Assembly (NCBI GenBank): GCA_030158675.1
Contig: JAOASL010000035.1
Coordinates: 17,527-81,526, forward strand
DNA from: Burkholderiaceae bacterium
Lineage (GTDB): Bacteria; Pseudomonadota; Gammaproteobacteria; Burkholderiales; Burkholderiaceae_D
Direction of reading: 5' to 3'
Length of the DNA stretch: 64,000 nucleotides
The translations under genes were made by a program, and so were the position numbers. Shown piece by piece: positions 17,639 through 27,471 of the stretch. Each line of letters starts with the position of its first letter. Within the stretch, counting starts at the first letter, position 1. The notes under the pieces were generated by a model. It was given only the letters and a program-made list of their open reading frames with translations, was not told the DNA's origin and made no database searches.

Positions 17639-18208
17639 ATGGAAGCCTTCCTGAATACCACGCTGCTGGTCGGCATCGGCGAAATGGGCGACAAGACGCA
17701 ACTGCTCGCCCTGCTGCTGGCGGTGCGCTACCAGCGCAGCCTGCCCATCCTTGGCGGCATCTTCATCGCGACCCTGCTGACGATGGCCGTCACTGCGGTC
17801 GTCGGCAGCACGATCGCGGCTTTCCTGCCGCCGTCGACGCTGCGCTGGGTACTGGTAGCGATGTTCTTTGCGATCGCCGCGTGGACGCTGGTGCCCGAAG
17901 GCGACGACGATGCGGACGAGGTGCCGGCCAAGTCGACGCACAGCCTGATGCTGACCGCCTTCATCACCTTCATCCTCGCCGAGCTAGGCGACAAGTCGCA
18001 GATCGCGACGCTGGTGATGGCCGCGCGCTACGGCGATTTCATGAACGTACTGGCCGGCGCAACGCTGGGAGAAATGATCGCGATCTCACCGGCCGTACTG
18101 CTCGGAAAAACCACCGCGCAATGGATACCGATGAAATGGATCCGAATGGTCGCTGCCGCGCTGTTCGCTGCGCTCGGCACCTGGGTACTGATATTCGGGC
18201 TGGAGTAA
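17639..18208 (+). CDS. TMEM165/GDT1 family cation transporter
   Basis: 189 aa, six hydrophobic segments in two repeats, each with the family motif E-x-G-D-K-[TS]: GEMGDKTQ near residue 14 and AELGDKSQ near residue 114. Bacterial relatives export manganese (MntX/MneA) or exchange Ca/Mn for protons. A Mn2+ exporter is the best guess. No manganese riboswitch can be seen, as the gene lies 4 bases after nth. Confidence 0.88.
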   Translation: MEAFLNTTLLVGIGEMGDKTQLLALLLAVRYQRSLPILGGIFIATLLTMAVTAVVGSTIAAFLPPSTLRWVLVAMFFAIAAWTLVPEGDDDADEVPAKSTHSLMLTAFITFILAELGDKSQIATLVMAARYGDFMNVLAGATLGEMIAISPAVLLGKTTAQWIPMKWIRMVAAALFAALGTWVLIFGLE

Positions 18209-18217
18209 AGTAAGCGA

Positions 18218-18649
18218 ATGTTCAATCCTACCAAGGACGAAGTGCGCCGCTTCTTCTGCGAATCATGGCGCAAGACACAAGCCGGCGCAGTCCTCACCCC
18301 GCTGGAAGCCATCGCACGAGACTGGATGCTGCAGCATCCGGAATACGAGGCCGACCTGGCCAATCCCGAAATCGCGCAGACTGCCGACTACGATATCGCG
18401 AAGGGCAAGTCCAATCCCTTCCTGCATCTGTCCATGCACCTGTCAATCGAAGAACAGGTATCGATCGACCAGCCACCCGGCATACGCGACGCATTCGCGC
18501 AGCTGTCCACGCGTCTGGGGTCAGCGCACGAAGCACACCACGAGATCATGGAGTGCCTGGGCGAGATGCTGTGGACCGCGCAGCGCAACGGCACACCACC
18601 CGACGGCGTGGCCTATGTCGATGACGTGCGCCGGCGCGCACAGCGATAA
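18218..18649 (+). CDS. DUF1841 family protein
   Basis: 143 aa soluble protein that begins MFNPTKDEVRRFFCESW and carries the conserved HPEY and NPFLHLSMHLSIEEQ..DQPPGI blocks and AHHEIMECLGEMLW of the DUF1841 family. Function unknown. It is the fourth gene of the rnfB-nth-GDT1 unit, followed by a hairpin at 18690 and a strong terminator. Confidence 0.85.
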   Translation: MFNPTKDEVRRFFCESWRKTQAGAVLTPLEAIARDWMLQHPEYEADLANPEIAQTADYDIAKGKSNPFLHLSMHLSIEEQVSIDQPPGIRDAFAQLSTRLGSAHEAHHEIMECLGEMLWTAQRNGTPPDGVAYVDDVRRRAQR

Positions 18650-18689
18650 GAAGCTAGTGAAGACCGCGGGAATCGCCGCGAATCAGTGC

Positions 18690-18706
18690 CCCGGCAAAAC
18701 GCCGGG
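18690..18706. repeat. small hairpin between the DUF1841 gene and the terminator
   Basis: CCCGGC / GCCGGG arms around AAAAC. Part of the convergent intergenic region; no further assignment. Confidence 0.4.
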
Positions 18707-18714
18707 CAGCAAAG

Positions 18715-18744
18715 AAAAAACCGCGGCTCACCGCGGTTTTTTTT
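18715..18744. terminator. bidirectional Rho-independent terminator
   Basis: A6-CCGCGG, loop CTCA, CCGCGG-T8. It works in both directions between the DUF1841 gene and the convergent cytochrome gene at 18762. Confidence 0.93.
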
Positions 18745-18761
18745 GAAACGGATGCAGCGCT

Positions 18762-19100
18762 TTACTTGCGCAGCACCAGCGAACCCTTCAGGCTGGCGAT
18801 GTAGGCCGCAATGTCCTTGATCTCAGTCGGGGACAGCGGCTTGGCCATGCCGCCCATGATCGCGTTGCTACGGCTGTTGGCGACCTTGCCACCGCGCTGA
18901 TAGGCCTTCAGTGCGTGCTCAAGGTAGTCGGCATGCTGACCCGCCAGCTTGGGATAGCTCGGATCGATCGGACTGTTGAAGTCGGCACCGTGGCACGATG
19001 CGCAGTTATATTTTTGCGCAGCAGCCTTGCCGGCCTCGATGTTGCCCGCGAATGCATTGGCGGACAGGGCGATCGCCAGCAGAGCGAAAATCTTTTTCAT
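18762..19100 (-). CDS. small class I cytochrome c
   Basis: 112 aa periplasmic monohaem cytochrome. Signal peptide MKKIFALLAIALSANAFA; haem motif CASCH near residue 33; methionine ligand probably in AIMGGMAKPLS; ends AAYIASLKGSL. Cytochrome c553/c4-half-like. Electron carrier to terminal oxidases by inference. Preceded by a second, similar cytochrome gene, 15 bases apart. Confidence 0.92.
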   Translation of the reverse strand: MKKIFALLAIALSANAFAGNIEAGKAAAQKYNCASCHGADFNSPIDPSYPKLAGQHADYLEHALKAYQRGGKVANSRSNAIMGGMAKPLSPTEIKDIAAYIASLKGSLVLRK

Positions 19101-19115
19101 GGTGGCCTCCGGTTC

Positions 19116-19436
19116 TTATTTCTGTTGCGCGTAGTAGGCCGCGACGTCAGCGATGTCCTGGTCGGACAGGCCCTTGGCGATACCCACCATCGACGGATGG
19201 TTGCGCTCACCCTTCTTGTACGCATTCAGCGCAGCAACGATGTATTTCTCGGATTGGGCGCCGAGCAGCGGGACCTGATACAGCTCGGGGAAGCTCGCCT
19301 TGTAACCGGCGATGCCATGACAGCCAATGCACATGGCCACCTTGTTTTTGGCCGCGTTGGCGTCACCCTTGAGATCGGCTGCGGCCGACATCTGGGCGAG
19401 ACCCGCGAGCGCGAGAAGAGCAAATACTTTTTTCAT
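19116..19436 (-). CDS. small class I cytochrome c, tandem paralogue
   Basis: 106 aa. Signal peptide MKKVFALLALAGLAQMSAAA; haem motif CIGCH near residue 36; putative ligand Met in PSMVGIAKGLSDQD. It shares the overall plan of the downstream gene, and together they look like a split di-haem cytochrome c4 or a local duplication. First gene of the pair. Confidence 0.92.
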   Translation of the reverse strand: MKKVFALLALAGLAQMSAAADLKGDANAAKNKVAMCIGCHGIAGYKASFPELYQVPLLGAQSEKYIVAALNAYKKGERNHPSMVGIAKGLSDQDIADVAAYYAQQK

Positions 19437-19705
19437 GATAGCCAGGTAGTTACGTGGAAACGGACGCCGGAAAACAGGCTTTTTGTAAATGGAAAACCGC
19501 TTGTCTGTGCCTGTCCGCGCAAAAAAATCTGCACGATTCTAACCAAAACCCACAACAGCGTCCATGGCTATTTCTATCAGCTATTCGCTGCACCGATAAC
19601 CTTGGGACCAGCAGGGTAAAAGATCCGGACCGCTCGCAGCACTGGCTTCGGATCGCCGCAAAGGCTCGTTTATACTGATCCGATTCCTATGACACACGAC
19701 TCGAC
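19437..19705. promoter_or_regulatory. divergent region, cytochromes / moxR
   Basis: 269 bases with no recognisable gene. TATACT at 19671 is a good -10 candidate for moxR, with only a poor -35 (TTCGGA at 19647). Nothing else was recognised. Confidence 0.35.
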
Positions 19706-20560
19706 ATGACCACGCCAAAGCGCTTCGACGGATCCGACCAGTACGTCGCCACTCAGGACCTGAAACTCGCGGTGAATGCCGCACTGACCTTGCAACGTCC
19801 TCTGCTGATCAAGGGCGAGCCGGGTACCGGCAAGACCATGCTGGCCGAAGAGGTCGCCGCCGCGCTTGGCATGCCGCTGATGCAATGGCATATCAAATCA
19901 ACAACCAAAGCGCAGCAAGGTCTGTATGAGTACGATGCCGTTTCGCGCCTGCGCGACTCGCAGCTGGGCGACGAGCGCGTCAAGGACATCCACAACTACA
20001 TCGTCAAGGGCGTGCTGTGGCAGGCGTTTACGGCCGATGAGCCAGTGGTGCTGCTGATCGACGAGATCGACAAGGCCGATATTGAATTCCCGAACGATCT
20101 GCTGCGCGAAATCGACCGGATGGAATTCTATGTCTACGAGACCCGCGAGATGGTGCGCGCGAAACACCGGCCGCTGGTGATCATCACATCGAACAACGAG
20201 AAAGAGCTGCCGGACGCTTTTCTGCGCCGCTGCTTCTTCCATTACATCCGCTTCCCCGACAAGGACACGATGCAGCAGATCGTCGATGTCCACTTCCCGA
20301 ACATCAAAAAAGACCTGCTCGCGCAGGCACTCGACAGCTTCTTCGGGCTGCGCGAGGTTCCCGGCCTGAAAAAGAAGCCGTCGACCTCCGAGCTGCTCGA
20401 CTGGCTCAAGCTGCTGCTGGCCGAAGACATTCCGGCCGAAGCGCTGCATTCGAAGGATCAGAAAGCGGTGGTGCCGCCGCTGCACGGAGCGCTGCTGAAA
20501 AACGAGCAGGATGTGCACCTGTTCGAGCGGCTGGTGTTCATGTCGCGGCAGAACCGCTGA
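19706..20560 (+). CDS. MoxR-family AAA+ ATPase
   Basis: 284 aa AAA+ chaperone-like ATPase. Walker A GEPGTGKT at 37-44; Walker B VVLLIDEIDKAD near 114; the TSNNEKELPDAFLRRC sensor and arginine-finger region near 155-170. MoxR proteins act with a VWA-domain partner to mature or insert cofactors; the next gene is such a partner, as in CoxD/CoxE-like pairs. Confidence 0.92.
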   Translation: MTTPKRFDGSDQYVATQDLKLAVNAALTLQRPLLIKGEPGTGKTMLAEEVAAALGMPLMQWHIKSTTKAQQGLYEYDAVSRLRDSQLGDERVKDIHNYIVKGVLWQAFTADEPVVLLIDEIDKADIEFPNDLLREIDRMEFYVYETREMVRAKHRPLVIITSNNEKELPDAFLRRCFFHYIRFPDKDTMQQIVDVHFPNIKKDLLAQALDSFFGLREVPGLKKKPSTSELLDWLKLLLAEDIPAEALHSKDQKAVVPPLHGALLKNEQDVHLFERLVFMSRQNR

Positions 20561-20618
20561 TGTGTCGCGAAGCCGACTTTGACCTCATTCTGATCCGCGC
20601 CGTGCGCTGCCAACCATC

Positions 20619-21788
20619 ATGCTGATCGATTTCTTTTTCACGCTGAAGGATGCAAAGATTCCGGTGTCGATCAAGGAGTTCCTGATCCTGCTAGAAGCGC
20701 TCGACCGGCAGGTGATCTCATCGTCGCTCGACGAGTTCTACTACCTCGCGCGCACGACGATGGTGAAAGACGAAGCCCATTTCGACAAGTTCGACAAGGC
20801 CTTTGGCTACTACTTCCACGGCGTGCAAACGCTGTTCGACAAGGCGCCCGAGATTCCGCTCGACTGGCTGATGAAACGGTTGCAGCGCGAACTCACGCCC
20901 GAGCAACAGGCGCAGCTCGAAAAGCTCGGCTATGACAAGCTGATGAGCCGGCTGAAGGAATTGCTTGACGAACAAAAGGGCCGACACGAAGGCGGCAATA
21001 AGTGGATAGGCACAGGCGGCACGTCGCCGTTCGGCAATGGCGGCGTGAATCCGGAAGGCATACGCATTGGCGGTGAAGGCGGCAATCGCAGTGCAGTCAA
21101 GGTGTGGGAAGCACGGGCTTACCGTGACTACGACAGCGAACGCGAACTCGGTACCCGCAACATCAAGGTCGCCCTGCGCCGGCTGCGCAAGTTTGCGCGC
21201 GAAGGACTGGAAGAAGAACTCGCGCTTGATGACACGATACGGGCGACTGCGAACAATGCCGGCTGGCTCGACTTGAAGATGCAGCCGGAGCGCAAGAACA
21301 AGGTCAAGGTGCTGATGCTGATGGATGTCGGCGGCACGATGGACGACCATATCGCGCAGGTCGAGGAATTGTTCTCGGCGGCGAAGACCGAGTTCAAGAA
21401 CATGGAATTCTTCTACTTCCATAACTGCGTATACGAGACGCTGTGGAAGAATAATCGCCGCCGCCATGCGGAGCGCTTCGCAAGCTGGGACGTGCTGCGC
21501 AAATACCCGCCCGACACCAAGCTGATCTTCGTCGGCGACGCGACCATGAGTCCGTACGAGATCGTGCAGCCGGGCGGCTCGGTCGAGTACAACAACGAAG
21601 AAGCCGGCGCCGTCTGGCTGCAACGTTTCGCACACCAGTTCCCGAAATATGTATGGCTGAACCCGGAACCCGAAGGCTTGTGGCAATACCGGCAGTCGAT
21701 CGACATCATCCGGCAGGTCATGGGCAACCGCATGTATCCGATCACGATGGAAGGACTGGATCGGGCGATGCAGCTGCTGTCGAAATGA
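20619..21788 (+). CDS. VWA domain protein, CoxE-like
   Basis: 389 aa, partner of the MoxR ATPase 58 bases upstream. N-terminal helical region; Gly-rich linker at about 130-157; C-terminal VWA-type domain from about 228 with LMLMDVGGTMDDH. The metal-ion site motif is D236-x-G238-x-T240 rather than DxSxS, so MIDAS binding may be weakened. Domain order fits COG3552/CoxE relatives. Client protein unknown; no cox or molybdenum hydroxylase genes lie in the window. Confidence 0.85.
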   Translation: MLIDFFFTLKDAKIPVSIKEFLILLEALDRQVISSSLDEFYYLARTTMVKDEAHFDKFDKAFGYYFHGVQTLFDKAPEIPLDWLMKRLQRELTPEQQAQLEKLGYDKLMSRLKELLDEQKGRHEGGNKWIGTGGTSPFGNGGVNPEGIRIGGEGGNRSAVKVWEARAYRDYDSERELGTRNIKVALRRLRKFAREGLEEELALDDTIRATANNAGWLDLKMQPERKNKVKVLMLMDVGGTMDDHIAQVEELFSAAKTEFKNMEFFYFHNCVYETLWKNNRRRHAERFASWDVLRKYPPDTKLIFVGDATMSPYEIVQPGGSVEYNNEEAGAVWLQRFAHQFPKYVWLNPEPEGLWQYRQSIDIIRQVMGNRMYPITMEGLDRAMQLLSK

Positions 21789-21894
21789 CGGCCTGCGGCA
21801 TTGCGCTTGCCGCCGGCGAAACTCATTAGAATCCGAAAGATTGCCCGTCGCGAGGCGGGCTGGTCGAAACCTCCTCTCCCTCACGCCCTCACGA

Positions 21895-23886
21895 ATGGCC
21901 AGCAAAAAACCTGAATACAGCGAGTCGTCGATCCGTGTCCTGAAAGGACTTGAGCCGGTCAAGCAGCGGCCCGGCATGTACACCCGCACTGAAAGTCCGT
22001 TGCACATCATCCAGGAAGTGATCGACAACGCGTCCGACGAGGCGCTCGGCGGCTACTGCAAGCACATCCACGTCACATTGAATGCGGACGGCAGCGTCAG
22101 CGTCGAAGATGACGGCCGCGGCATTCCGGTCGGCCTGCATCCGGAGGAGAAAGTGCCGACAGTCGAGATCGTGTTCACGCGACTGCATGCGGGCGGCAAA
22201 TTCGACAAAGGCTCCGGCGGCGCTTACGCCTTTTCCGGCGGCCTGCACGGGGTCGGCGTGTCGGTCACCAATGCGCTCTCCGCCAGACTTGAGATCACGG
22301 TCTGGCGCAAGGACGACAAAGGCAACGGCGTGCACTCGATCGAATTCGCCGACGGCGACGTGGTGCAAAAGCTGACATCGCGCCCGGCGAACAAGGACGA
22401 CAAAAAATCCGGCACGCGCGTGACGGCGTGGCCGAACCCCAAGTATTTCGATTCACCGCAGATCCCGTACGCCGAACTGCAGCGCCTGCTGCGCTCAAAA
22501 GCGGTGCTGCTGCCCGGCGTGCGCGTGTCGTTCACGCAGGCCAAAAGCGGCGACACGCAATCGTGGCTGTACGAACAAGGCCTGCGCGGTTACCTCAACG
22601 AGGCGCTCGCGCAGACCAGCAGCGGCGCCACACTGATCCCGTTATTCGAAGCCGAACAGTATGCGACCGCCGAGGCCGATGGTTTTGCCGAGGGCGAAGG
22701 CGCGGCCTGGGTGGTGGCCTGGACCGAGGAGGGGGCGGTGGTGCGCGAATCGTATGTGAACCTGATCCCCACACCGGCCGGTGGCACGCATGAATCCGGA
22801 TTGCGCGAAGGCCTGTTCGGCGCGGTGAAGAGCTTCGTCGAACTGCACTCGCTGCTGCCAAAGGGCGTGAAGCTGCTGCCGGAAGATGTCTTCGCCCGCA
22901 CCTCGTTCGTGCTGTCGGCCAAGGTGCTCGATCCGCAGTTCCAGGGGCAGATCAAGGAAAAGCTGAACTCGCGCGATGCCGTGCGCCTGGTGGCCGGCTA
23001 TTCGCGCACCGCGCTCGAACTGTGGCTGAACCAGCATGTCGATTACGGCAAGAAGCTTGCCGACCTGGTGATCAAACAGGCACAGAGCCGGCTGCGCTCA
23101 GCGCAAAAAGTTGAAAAGCGCAAGTCCTCCGGCGTGGCCGTCTTGCCGGGCAAACTGACCGACTGCGAATCGACCGACATCACGCGTAACGAAATCTTCC
23201 TGGTCGAGGGCGATTCCGCCGGCGGCTCCGCGAAGATGGGCCGCGACAAAGAATTCCAGGCCATCCTGCCCTTGCGCGGCAAGGTGCTGAACGCATGGGA
23301 AACCGAGCGCGACCGGCTGTTCGCGAACAACGAGATCCACGACATCGCCGTGGCCATCGGCGTCGACCCGCATGGCAAGAACGACGAGCCCGACCTGTCC
23401 GGGCTGCGCTACGGGCGCGTCTGCATTTTGTCCGATGCGGACGTCGACGGCTCGCACATTCAGGTACTGCTCCTGACACTGTTCTTCCGCCATTTCCCGA
23501 AACTGATCGAGCGCGGCCACATTTACGTCGCCCGGCCACCGCTATACCGGATCGACGCACCCGCGCGTGGCAAGAAGCCCGCGCAGAAAATTTATGCGCT
23601 TGACGAGGGCGAGCTCGAAGCGATCGAGGACAAGCTGCGCAAAGACGGCGTGAAAGACGGCGCCTGGAGCATCGCGCGCTTCAAGGGCCTGGGCGAAATG
23701 AGCGCCGGACAGTTGTGGGAGACCACGATGAATCCCGACACCCGGCGGCTGCTGCCGATCGCGATCGGCGAACTCGGCGTACCGGCCTCCGAAGACCGCT
23801 TCACCATGTTGATGGGCAAAGGCGAAGCCGCGGCGCGGCGCGCGTGGCTGGAGGAACATGGAAATGAAGTGGACGCTGATATCTGA
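21895..23886 (+). CDS. parE: DNA topoisomerase IV subunit B
   Basis: 663 aa ATPase subunit of topoisomerase IV for chromosome decatenation. ATG 21895 (MASKKPEYSESSIRVL) chosen over the upstream in-frame ATG at 21841, which adds 18 unrelated residues. GHKL motifs DNASDEALGG, DDGRGIPVG and GGLHGVGVSV; TOPRIM motifs LVEGDSAGGSAKMGRD and SDADVDGSHI; length typical of ParE without the GyrB insertion. parC follows in the same direction. Confidence 0.97.
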   Translation: MASKKPEYSESSIRVLKGLEPVKQRPGMYTRTESPLHIIQEVIDNASDEALGGYCKHIHVTLNADGSVSVEDDGRGIPVGLHPEEKVPTVEIVFTRLHAGGKFDKGSGGAYAFSGGLHGVGVSVTNALSARLEITVWRKDDKGNGVHSIEFADGDVVQKLTSRPANKDDKKSGTRVTAWPNPKYFDSPQIPYAELQRLLRSKAVLLPGVRVSFTQAKSGDTQSWLYEQGLRGYLNEALAQTSSGATLIPLFEAEQYATAEADGFAEGEGAAWVVAWTEEGAVVRESYVNLIPTPAGGTHESGLREGLFGAVKSFVELHSLLPKGVKLLPEDVFARTSFVLSAKVLDPQFQGQIKEKLNSRDAVRLVAGYSRTALELWLNQHVDYGKKLADLVIKQAQSRLRSAQKVEKRKSSGVAVLPGKLTDCESTDITRNEIFLVEGDSAGGSAKMGRDKEFQAILPLRGKVLNAWETERDRLFANNEIHDIAVAIGVDPHGKNDEPDLSGLRYGRVCILSDADVDGSHIQVLLLTLFFRHFPKLIERGHIYVARPPLYRIDAPARGKKPAQKIYALDEGELEAIEDKLRKDGVKDGAWSIARFKGLGEMSAGQLWETTMNPDTRRLLPIAIGELGVPASEDRFTMLMGKGEAAARRAWLEEHGNEVDADI

Positions 23887-23964
23887 GACCTGCCGATCAT
23901 GGGTAAACGCTTTCGCCGCTACCCCGCGTTGCAGAGCAAACGACACTGAAACAGCCACGAACAC

Positions 23965-26280
23965 ATGACCGACCAACCCAACCTCTTCGAAACCGCCGCC
24001 GATGACGCCGGCGAATCGCTAACGCTGGCGACCTTCGCCGAGCGTGCCTACCTCGACTACGCGATCTCGGTCGTCAAGGGCCGCGCCTTGCCGGATGTCT
24101 GCGATGGCCAGAAGCCGGTGCAACGGCGCATCCTGTACGCAATGGACCAGCTGCGCCTTGATCCGGCCGCCAAGCCGCGCAAATCGGCGGCCGTGGTCGG
24201 CGACGTGCTCGGCAAACTGCATCCGCACGGCGACCAGTCGGTGTATGACGCGATGGTGCGGATGGCGCAGGACTTTGCCCTGCGCTATCCGCTGGTCGAC
24301 GGCCATGGCAACTTCGGCTCGCGCGACGGCGACGGCGCAGCGGCAATGCGCTATACCGAGGCGCGGCTGACGCCGATCTCGCGGCTGTTGCTCGACGAAA
24401 TAGACATGGGTACCGTCGACTTCGTGCCGAACTATGACGGCTCAAGCGAAGAGCCGAAACTCCTGCCGGCGCGCCTGCCGTTCGTGCTGCTCAACGGCGC
24501 CTCCGGCATCGCAGTCGGACTAGCCACCGAGATCCCATCGCACAACCTGACCGAAGTGGCCGCCGCTGCCGTCGCAATCATCAAAAATCCGCAGCTGACA
24601 CATGATGAACTGATGGCCATGATTCCGGGCCCGGACTTCCCCGGTGGCGGCCAGATCATCACGCCGGCCGCACAGATCAGCGAGCTTTACCAAAACGGCC
24701 GCGGCAGCATCAAGGTGCGTGCGCGCTGGAAGATTGAAGACATGGCGCGTGGCCAGTGGCAGCTGGTCGTCACCGAGCTGCCGCCGGGCGCCTCGACGCA
24801 GAAGATTCTTGAAGAGATCGAGGAGCTGACCAATCCCAAGATCAAGCTTGGCAAGAAGAGCCTGACACCGGAGCAGCTGACCACCCGGCAGACCCTGCTG
24901 GCCGTGCTCGACACGGTGCGCGACGAGTCGGGCCGCGAGGCGCCGGTGCGCCTCGTGTTCGAGCCCAAATCGAAAAATCAGGATCAGGAAGAATTCAGCA
25001 ACCTGCTGCTGGCGCATACCTCGCTGGAGAACAATGCGCCGGTCAACCTGGTGATGATCGGCGCTGACGGCAGGCCACGACAAAAAGGCGTCGGCGACAT
25101 CCTGCGCGAATGGACAGGCTTTCGCTTCGCGACAGTGACGCGCCGCACCCGGCACCGTCTCGGCAAGGTGGATGACCGCATCCATATTCTCGAAGGCCGC
25201 GAAGCAGTGCTGCTGAATATCGACGAGGTGATCCGGATCATCCGTGAATCGGACGAACCGAAGCCCGCGCTGATGCAGGCCTTCCGTCTGTCAGAACGAC
25301 AGGCTGATGACATCCTCGAGATCCGCCTGCGCCAGCTGGCGCGACTGGAAACGATCAAGGTGCAGCAAGAGCTGGCCGAACTGCGCAAGGAAAAGATTCT
25401 GCTGCAGGACCTGCTCGAGAATCCGGCCTCGATGAAAAGGCTGGTGATCAGGGAGATCGAAGCCGATGCGAAGCAGTATGGCGATGCGCGACGCACCCTG
25501 ATCGTGGAAGCCGAGCGCGCAGTCGCCGAGCAGAAGGTGATTGACGAGCCGGTTACGGTGATCGTGTCGCAGAAGGGCTGGGTGCGCGCACGTCAGGGCC
25601 ATGGCCATGATGCCCAGCAGTTCGCGTTCAAGGCCGGTGATGCGCTATACGCCACCTTCGCGTGCCGCACCACTGACACCCTGCTCGCGTTCGGCTCGAA
25701 CGGCCGCGTGTACTCGGTGGCCGTCACGCAGCTGCCGGGCGCGCGCGGCGACGGCGTACCGCTGACCACGCTGGCCGAGATCGAGACCGGCACGCGCTTG
25801 GTTCACTACTTCGCCGGCGCTGCCGAGACCTCGCTACTGCTGGCGTCAACTGCCGGCTACGGCTTCTCGGCGAAGGCCAGCGACATGGTGTCGCGCCAGA
25901 AGGGCGGCAAGGCTTTCATGACGCTCGATGCGGGCGACGAGCCGCTGATGCCGCGCATAGTCGGTGCGCATGCGAGCGCGATCGCCTGCCTGTCCGAGCG
26001 CGGCCGCGTGCTGGTATTCGGACTGGGCGAGATCAAGTACCAGCCGGGCGGCGGCCGTGGCGTGATCCTGATGGACCTGGAGGACGGCGAGAAGCTGCTG
26101 GCCGCGCAACCGGCCAGCCAGAAGGGCGTCAAAGTGATCGGCACCGGCCAGCGCAGCGGCAAGACGCAGGAAAGCAACCTGACGGGCGCCGAACTGGCCA
26201 ATCATATCGGCAAGCGTGCGCGCAAGGGCAAGCTGCTGGCCTCGCGAATGAAGCCCGCCAGTCTCGAAGCGCTGAGCTGA
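23965..26280 (+). CDS. parC: DNA topoisomerase IV subunit A
   Basis: 771 aa cleavage subunit. Winged-helix region with [17 protein letters not shown] and catalytic Tyr130 in [12 protein letters not shown]-terminal beta-pinwheel repeats from about residue 500. At the quinolone-contact positions it has Gln91 and Asp95 where E. coli ParC has Ser80 and Glu84. Its stop overlaps the next gene by one base. Confidence 0.97.
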   Translation: MTDQPNLFETAADDAGESLTLATFAERAYLDYAISVVKGRALPDVCDGQKPVQRRILYAMDQLRLDPAAKPRKSAAVVGDVLGKLHPHGDQSVYDAMVRMAQDFALRYPLVDGHGNFGSRDGDGAAAMRYTEARLTPISRLLLDEIDMGTVDFVPNYDGSSEEPKLLPARLPFVLLNGASGIAVGLATEIPSHNLTEVAAAAVAIIKNPQLTHDELMAMIPGPDFPGGGQIITPAAQISELYQNGRGSIKVRARWKIEDMARGQWQLVVTELPPGASTQKILEEIEELTNPKIKLGKKSLTPEQLTTRQTLLAVLDTVRDESGREAPVRLVFEPKSKNQDQEEFSNLLLAHTSLENNAPVNLVMIGADGRPRQKGVGDILREWTGFRFATVTRRTRHRLGKVDDRIHILEGREAVLLNIDEVIRIIRESDEPKPALMQAFRLSERQADDILEIRLRQLARLETIKVQQELAELRKEKILLQDLLENPASMKRLVIREIEADAKQYGDARRTLIVEAERAVAEQKVIDEPVTVIVSQKGWVRARQGHGHDAQQFAFKAGDALYATFACRTTDTLLAFGSNGRVYSVAVTQLPGARGDGVPLTTLAEIETGTRLVHYFAGAAETSLLLASTAGYGFSAKASDMVSRQKGGKAFMTLDAGDEPLMPRIVGAHASAIACLSERGRVLVFGLGEIKYQPGGGRGVILMDLEDGEKLLAAQPASQKGVKVIGTGQRSGKTQESNLTGAELANHIGKRARKGKLLASRMKPASLEALS

Positions 26281-27338
26281 TGAAGCGTGCAATGCGACTG
26301 CTGGCAGGCGGCCTGCTGTGCGCCTGCGTCGCCTGCGCCCAGGTCAATCCGTATTTCGATCCGGCGCGTCCGCACCACACGCGCTCGGGCTTCCGGAACA
26401 ACTACGTCGATGAATTCTTCACCGCCTCGTTCTGGGCATGGCAATGGCAGCGCTGGCGCGACGGCCTGCCCAGGCCGCCCGGCAGCCTGGCTGAACTCGA
26501 GCCGGTGGCGCCGGATATCGACTGGCTGAAGCAAAACCGCAGCGTGTCCGCCGCCACCTGGATCGGCCATGCAACCGTGCTCGTGCAGGCTGGCGGACTG
26601 AACATCCTGACTGACCCGATATTCTCGGCGCACGCTTCGCCGCTGTCGTGGATCGGGCCGAAACGCAAAACAGCGCCCGCACTCGCACTGGCCGACCTGC
26701 CGCATATCGACGTGGTGGTGGTCTCGCATAATCACTATGACCATCTCGACCTGCCGACACTGAAAGCACTGAACGCGCAAGCAGGCGGCCCGCCCCTGTT
26801 CCTCATGCCGCTCGGCGTCGGCGACTGGCTGCGGCGACAGGGCATCGACCGTGTAGCGCAACTCGACTGGTGGCAGTCCACGCAAGTGGCCGGCGCGACG
26901 CTGCACTTCGTGCCGGTGCAGCACTGGTCGGCGCGCGGGCTGTTCGACCGCTTCGAGACGCTGTGGGGCGGCTGGGTGATCGAGACCCATGACGGCGAAC
27001 GCCACCTGAAAATTTTCTTCACCGGCGACACGGGCTATTCGAAAGATTTCGCCGACATCCAGCGCCGCTTCGGCGCGATGGATTTCGCGATGATACCGAT
27101 TGGCGCGTACGAACCGCGCTGGTTCATGCGGCATCAGCATGTCAATCCGGCCGAGGCGGTGCAGATTCACTTCGACCTGCAAGCCAAGCGCTCACTCGGC
27201 ATCCATTGGGGTGCGTTCGAATTGACCGATGAAGCGCTGGACGAGCCGCCGCGCGCGCTGCGGCAGGCACTTCGATCGAGCGCCATTGACGCGCAGGGCT
27301 TTATTACGCTGGCGCCCGGAAATGTATTGAAATTTTAA
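26280..27338 (+). CDS. metallo-beta-lactamase fold hydrolase, UlaG/NAPE-PLD-like
   Basis: 352 aa. N-terminal signal LLAGGLLCACVACA, possibly a lipoprotein signal with an imperfect lipobox. Metal motif H150-N-H152-Y-D154-H155 plus GDTGYS and the final HWGAFEL. The pattern fits the NAPE-phospholipase D-like / UlaG-like MBL subfamily (membrane-facing phospholipase or lactonase). Substrate unknown. Starts at the ATG overlapping the parC TGA (one base), so it is translationally coupled to parC. Confidence 0.85.
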   Translation: MKRAMRLLAGGLLCACVACAQVNPYFDPARPHHTRSGFRNNYVDEFFTASFWAWQWQRWRDGLPRPPGSLAELEPVAPDIDWLKQNRSVSAATWIGHATVLVQAGGLNILTDPIFSAHASPLSWIGPKRKTAPALALADLPHIDVVVVSHNHYDHLDLPTLKALNAQAGGPPLFLMPLGVGDWLRRQGIDRVAQLDWWQSTQVAGATLHFVPVQHWSARGLFDRFETLWGGWVIETHDGERHLKIFFTGDTGYSKDFADIQRRFGAMDFAMIPIGAYEPRWFMRHQHVNPAEAVQIHFDLQAKRSLGIHWGAFELTDEALDEPPRALRQALRSSAIDAQGFITLAPGNVLKF

Positions 27339-27434
27339 GATTTCAATCAGTAAATCAATCGCTTAGAAGAAAATCAAAATCGAGATTTAGGCGCAGAAAT
27401 TATTCCTTGCGTCATTGAAGTACGGAAAACCGGC

Positions 27435-27467
27435 CTTTATGATGGGCAAGTCTTGCTCATCATAAAG
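27435..27467. promoter_or_regulatory. near-perfect palindrome abutting a start codon
   Basis: CTTTATGATGGGCAAG / CTTGCTCATCATAAAG: 16-base arms, 15 of 16 complementary, one central base. It ends 4 bases before ATG 27472 and so covers the ribosome-binding region of the hydrolase gene. It could be a repressor operator or, folded, a stem that hides the start. No U-tract follows. Confidence 0.75.
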
Positions 27468-27471
27468 CGCC

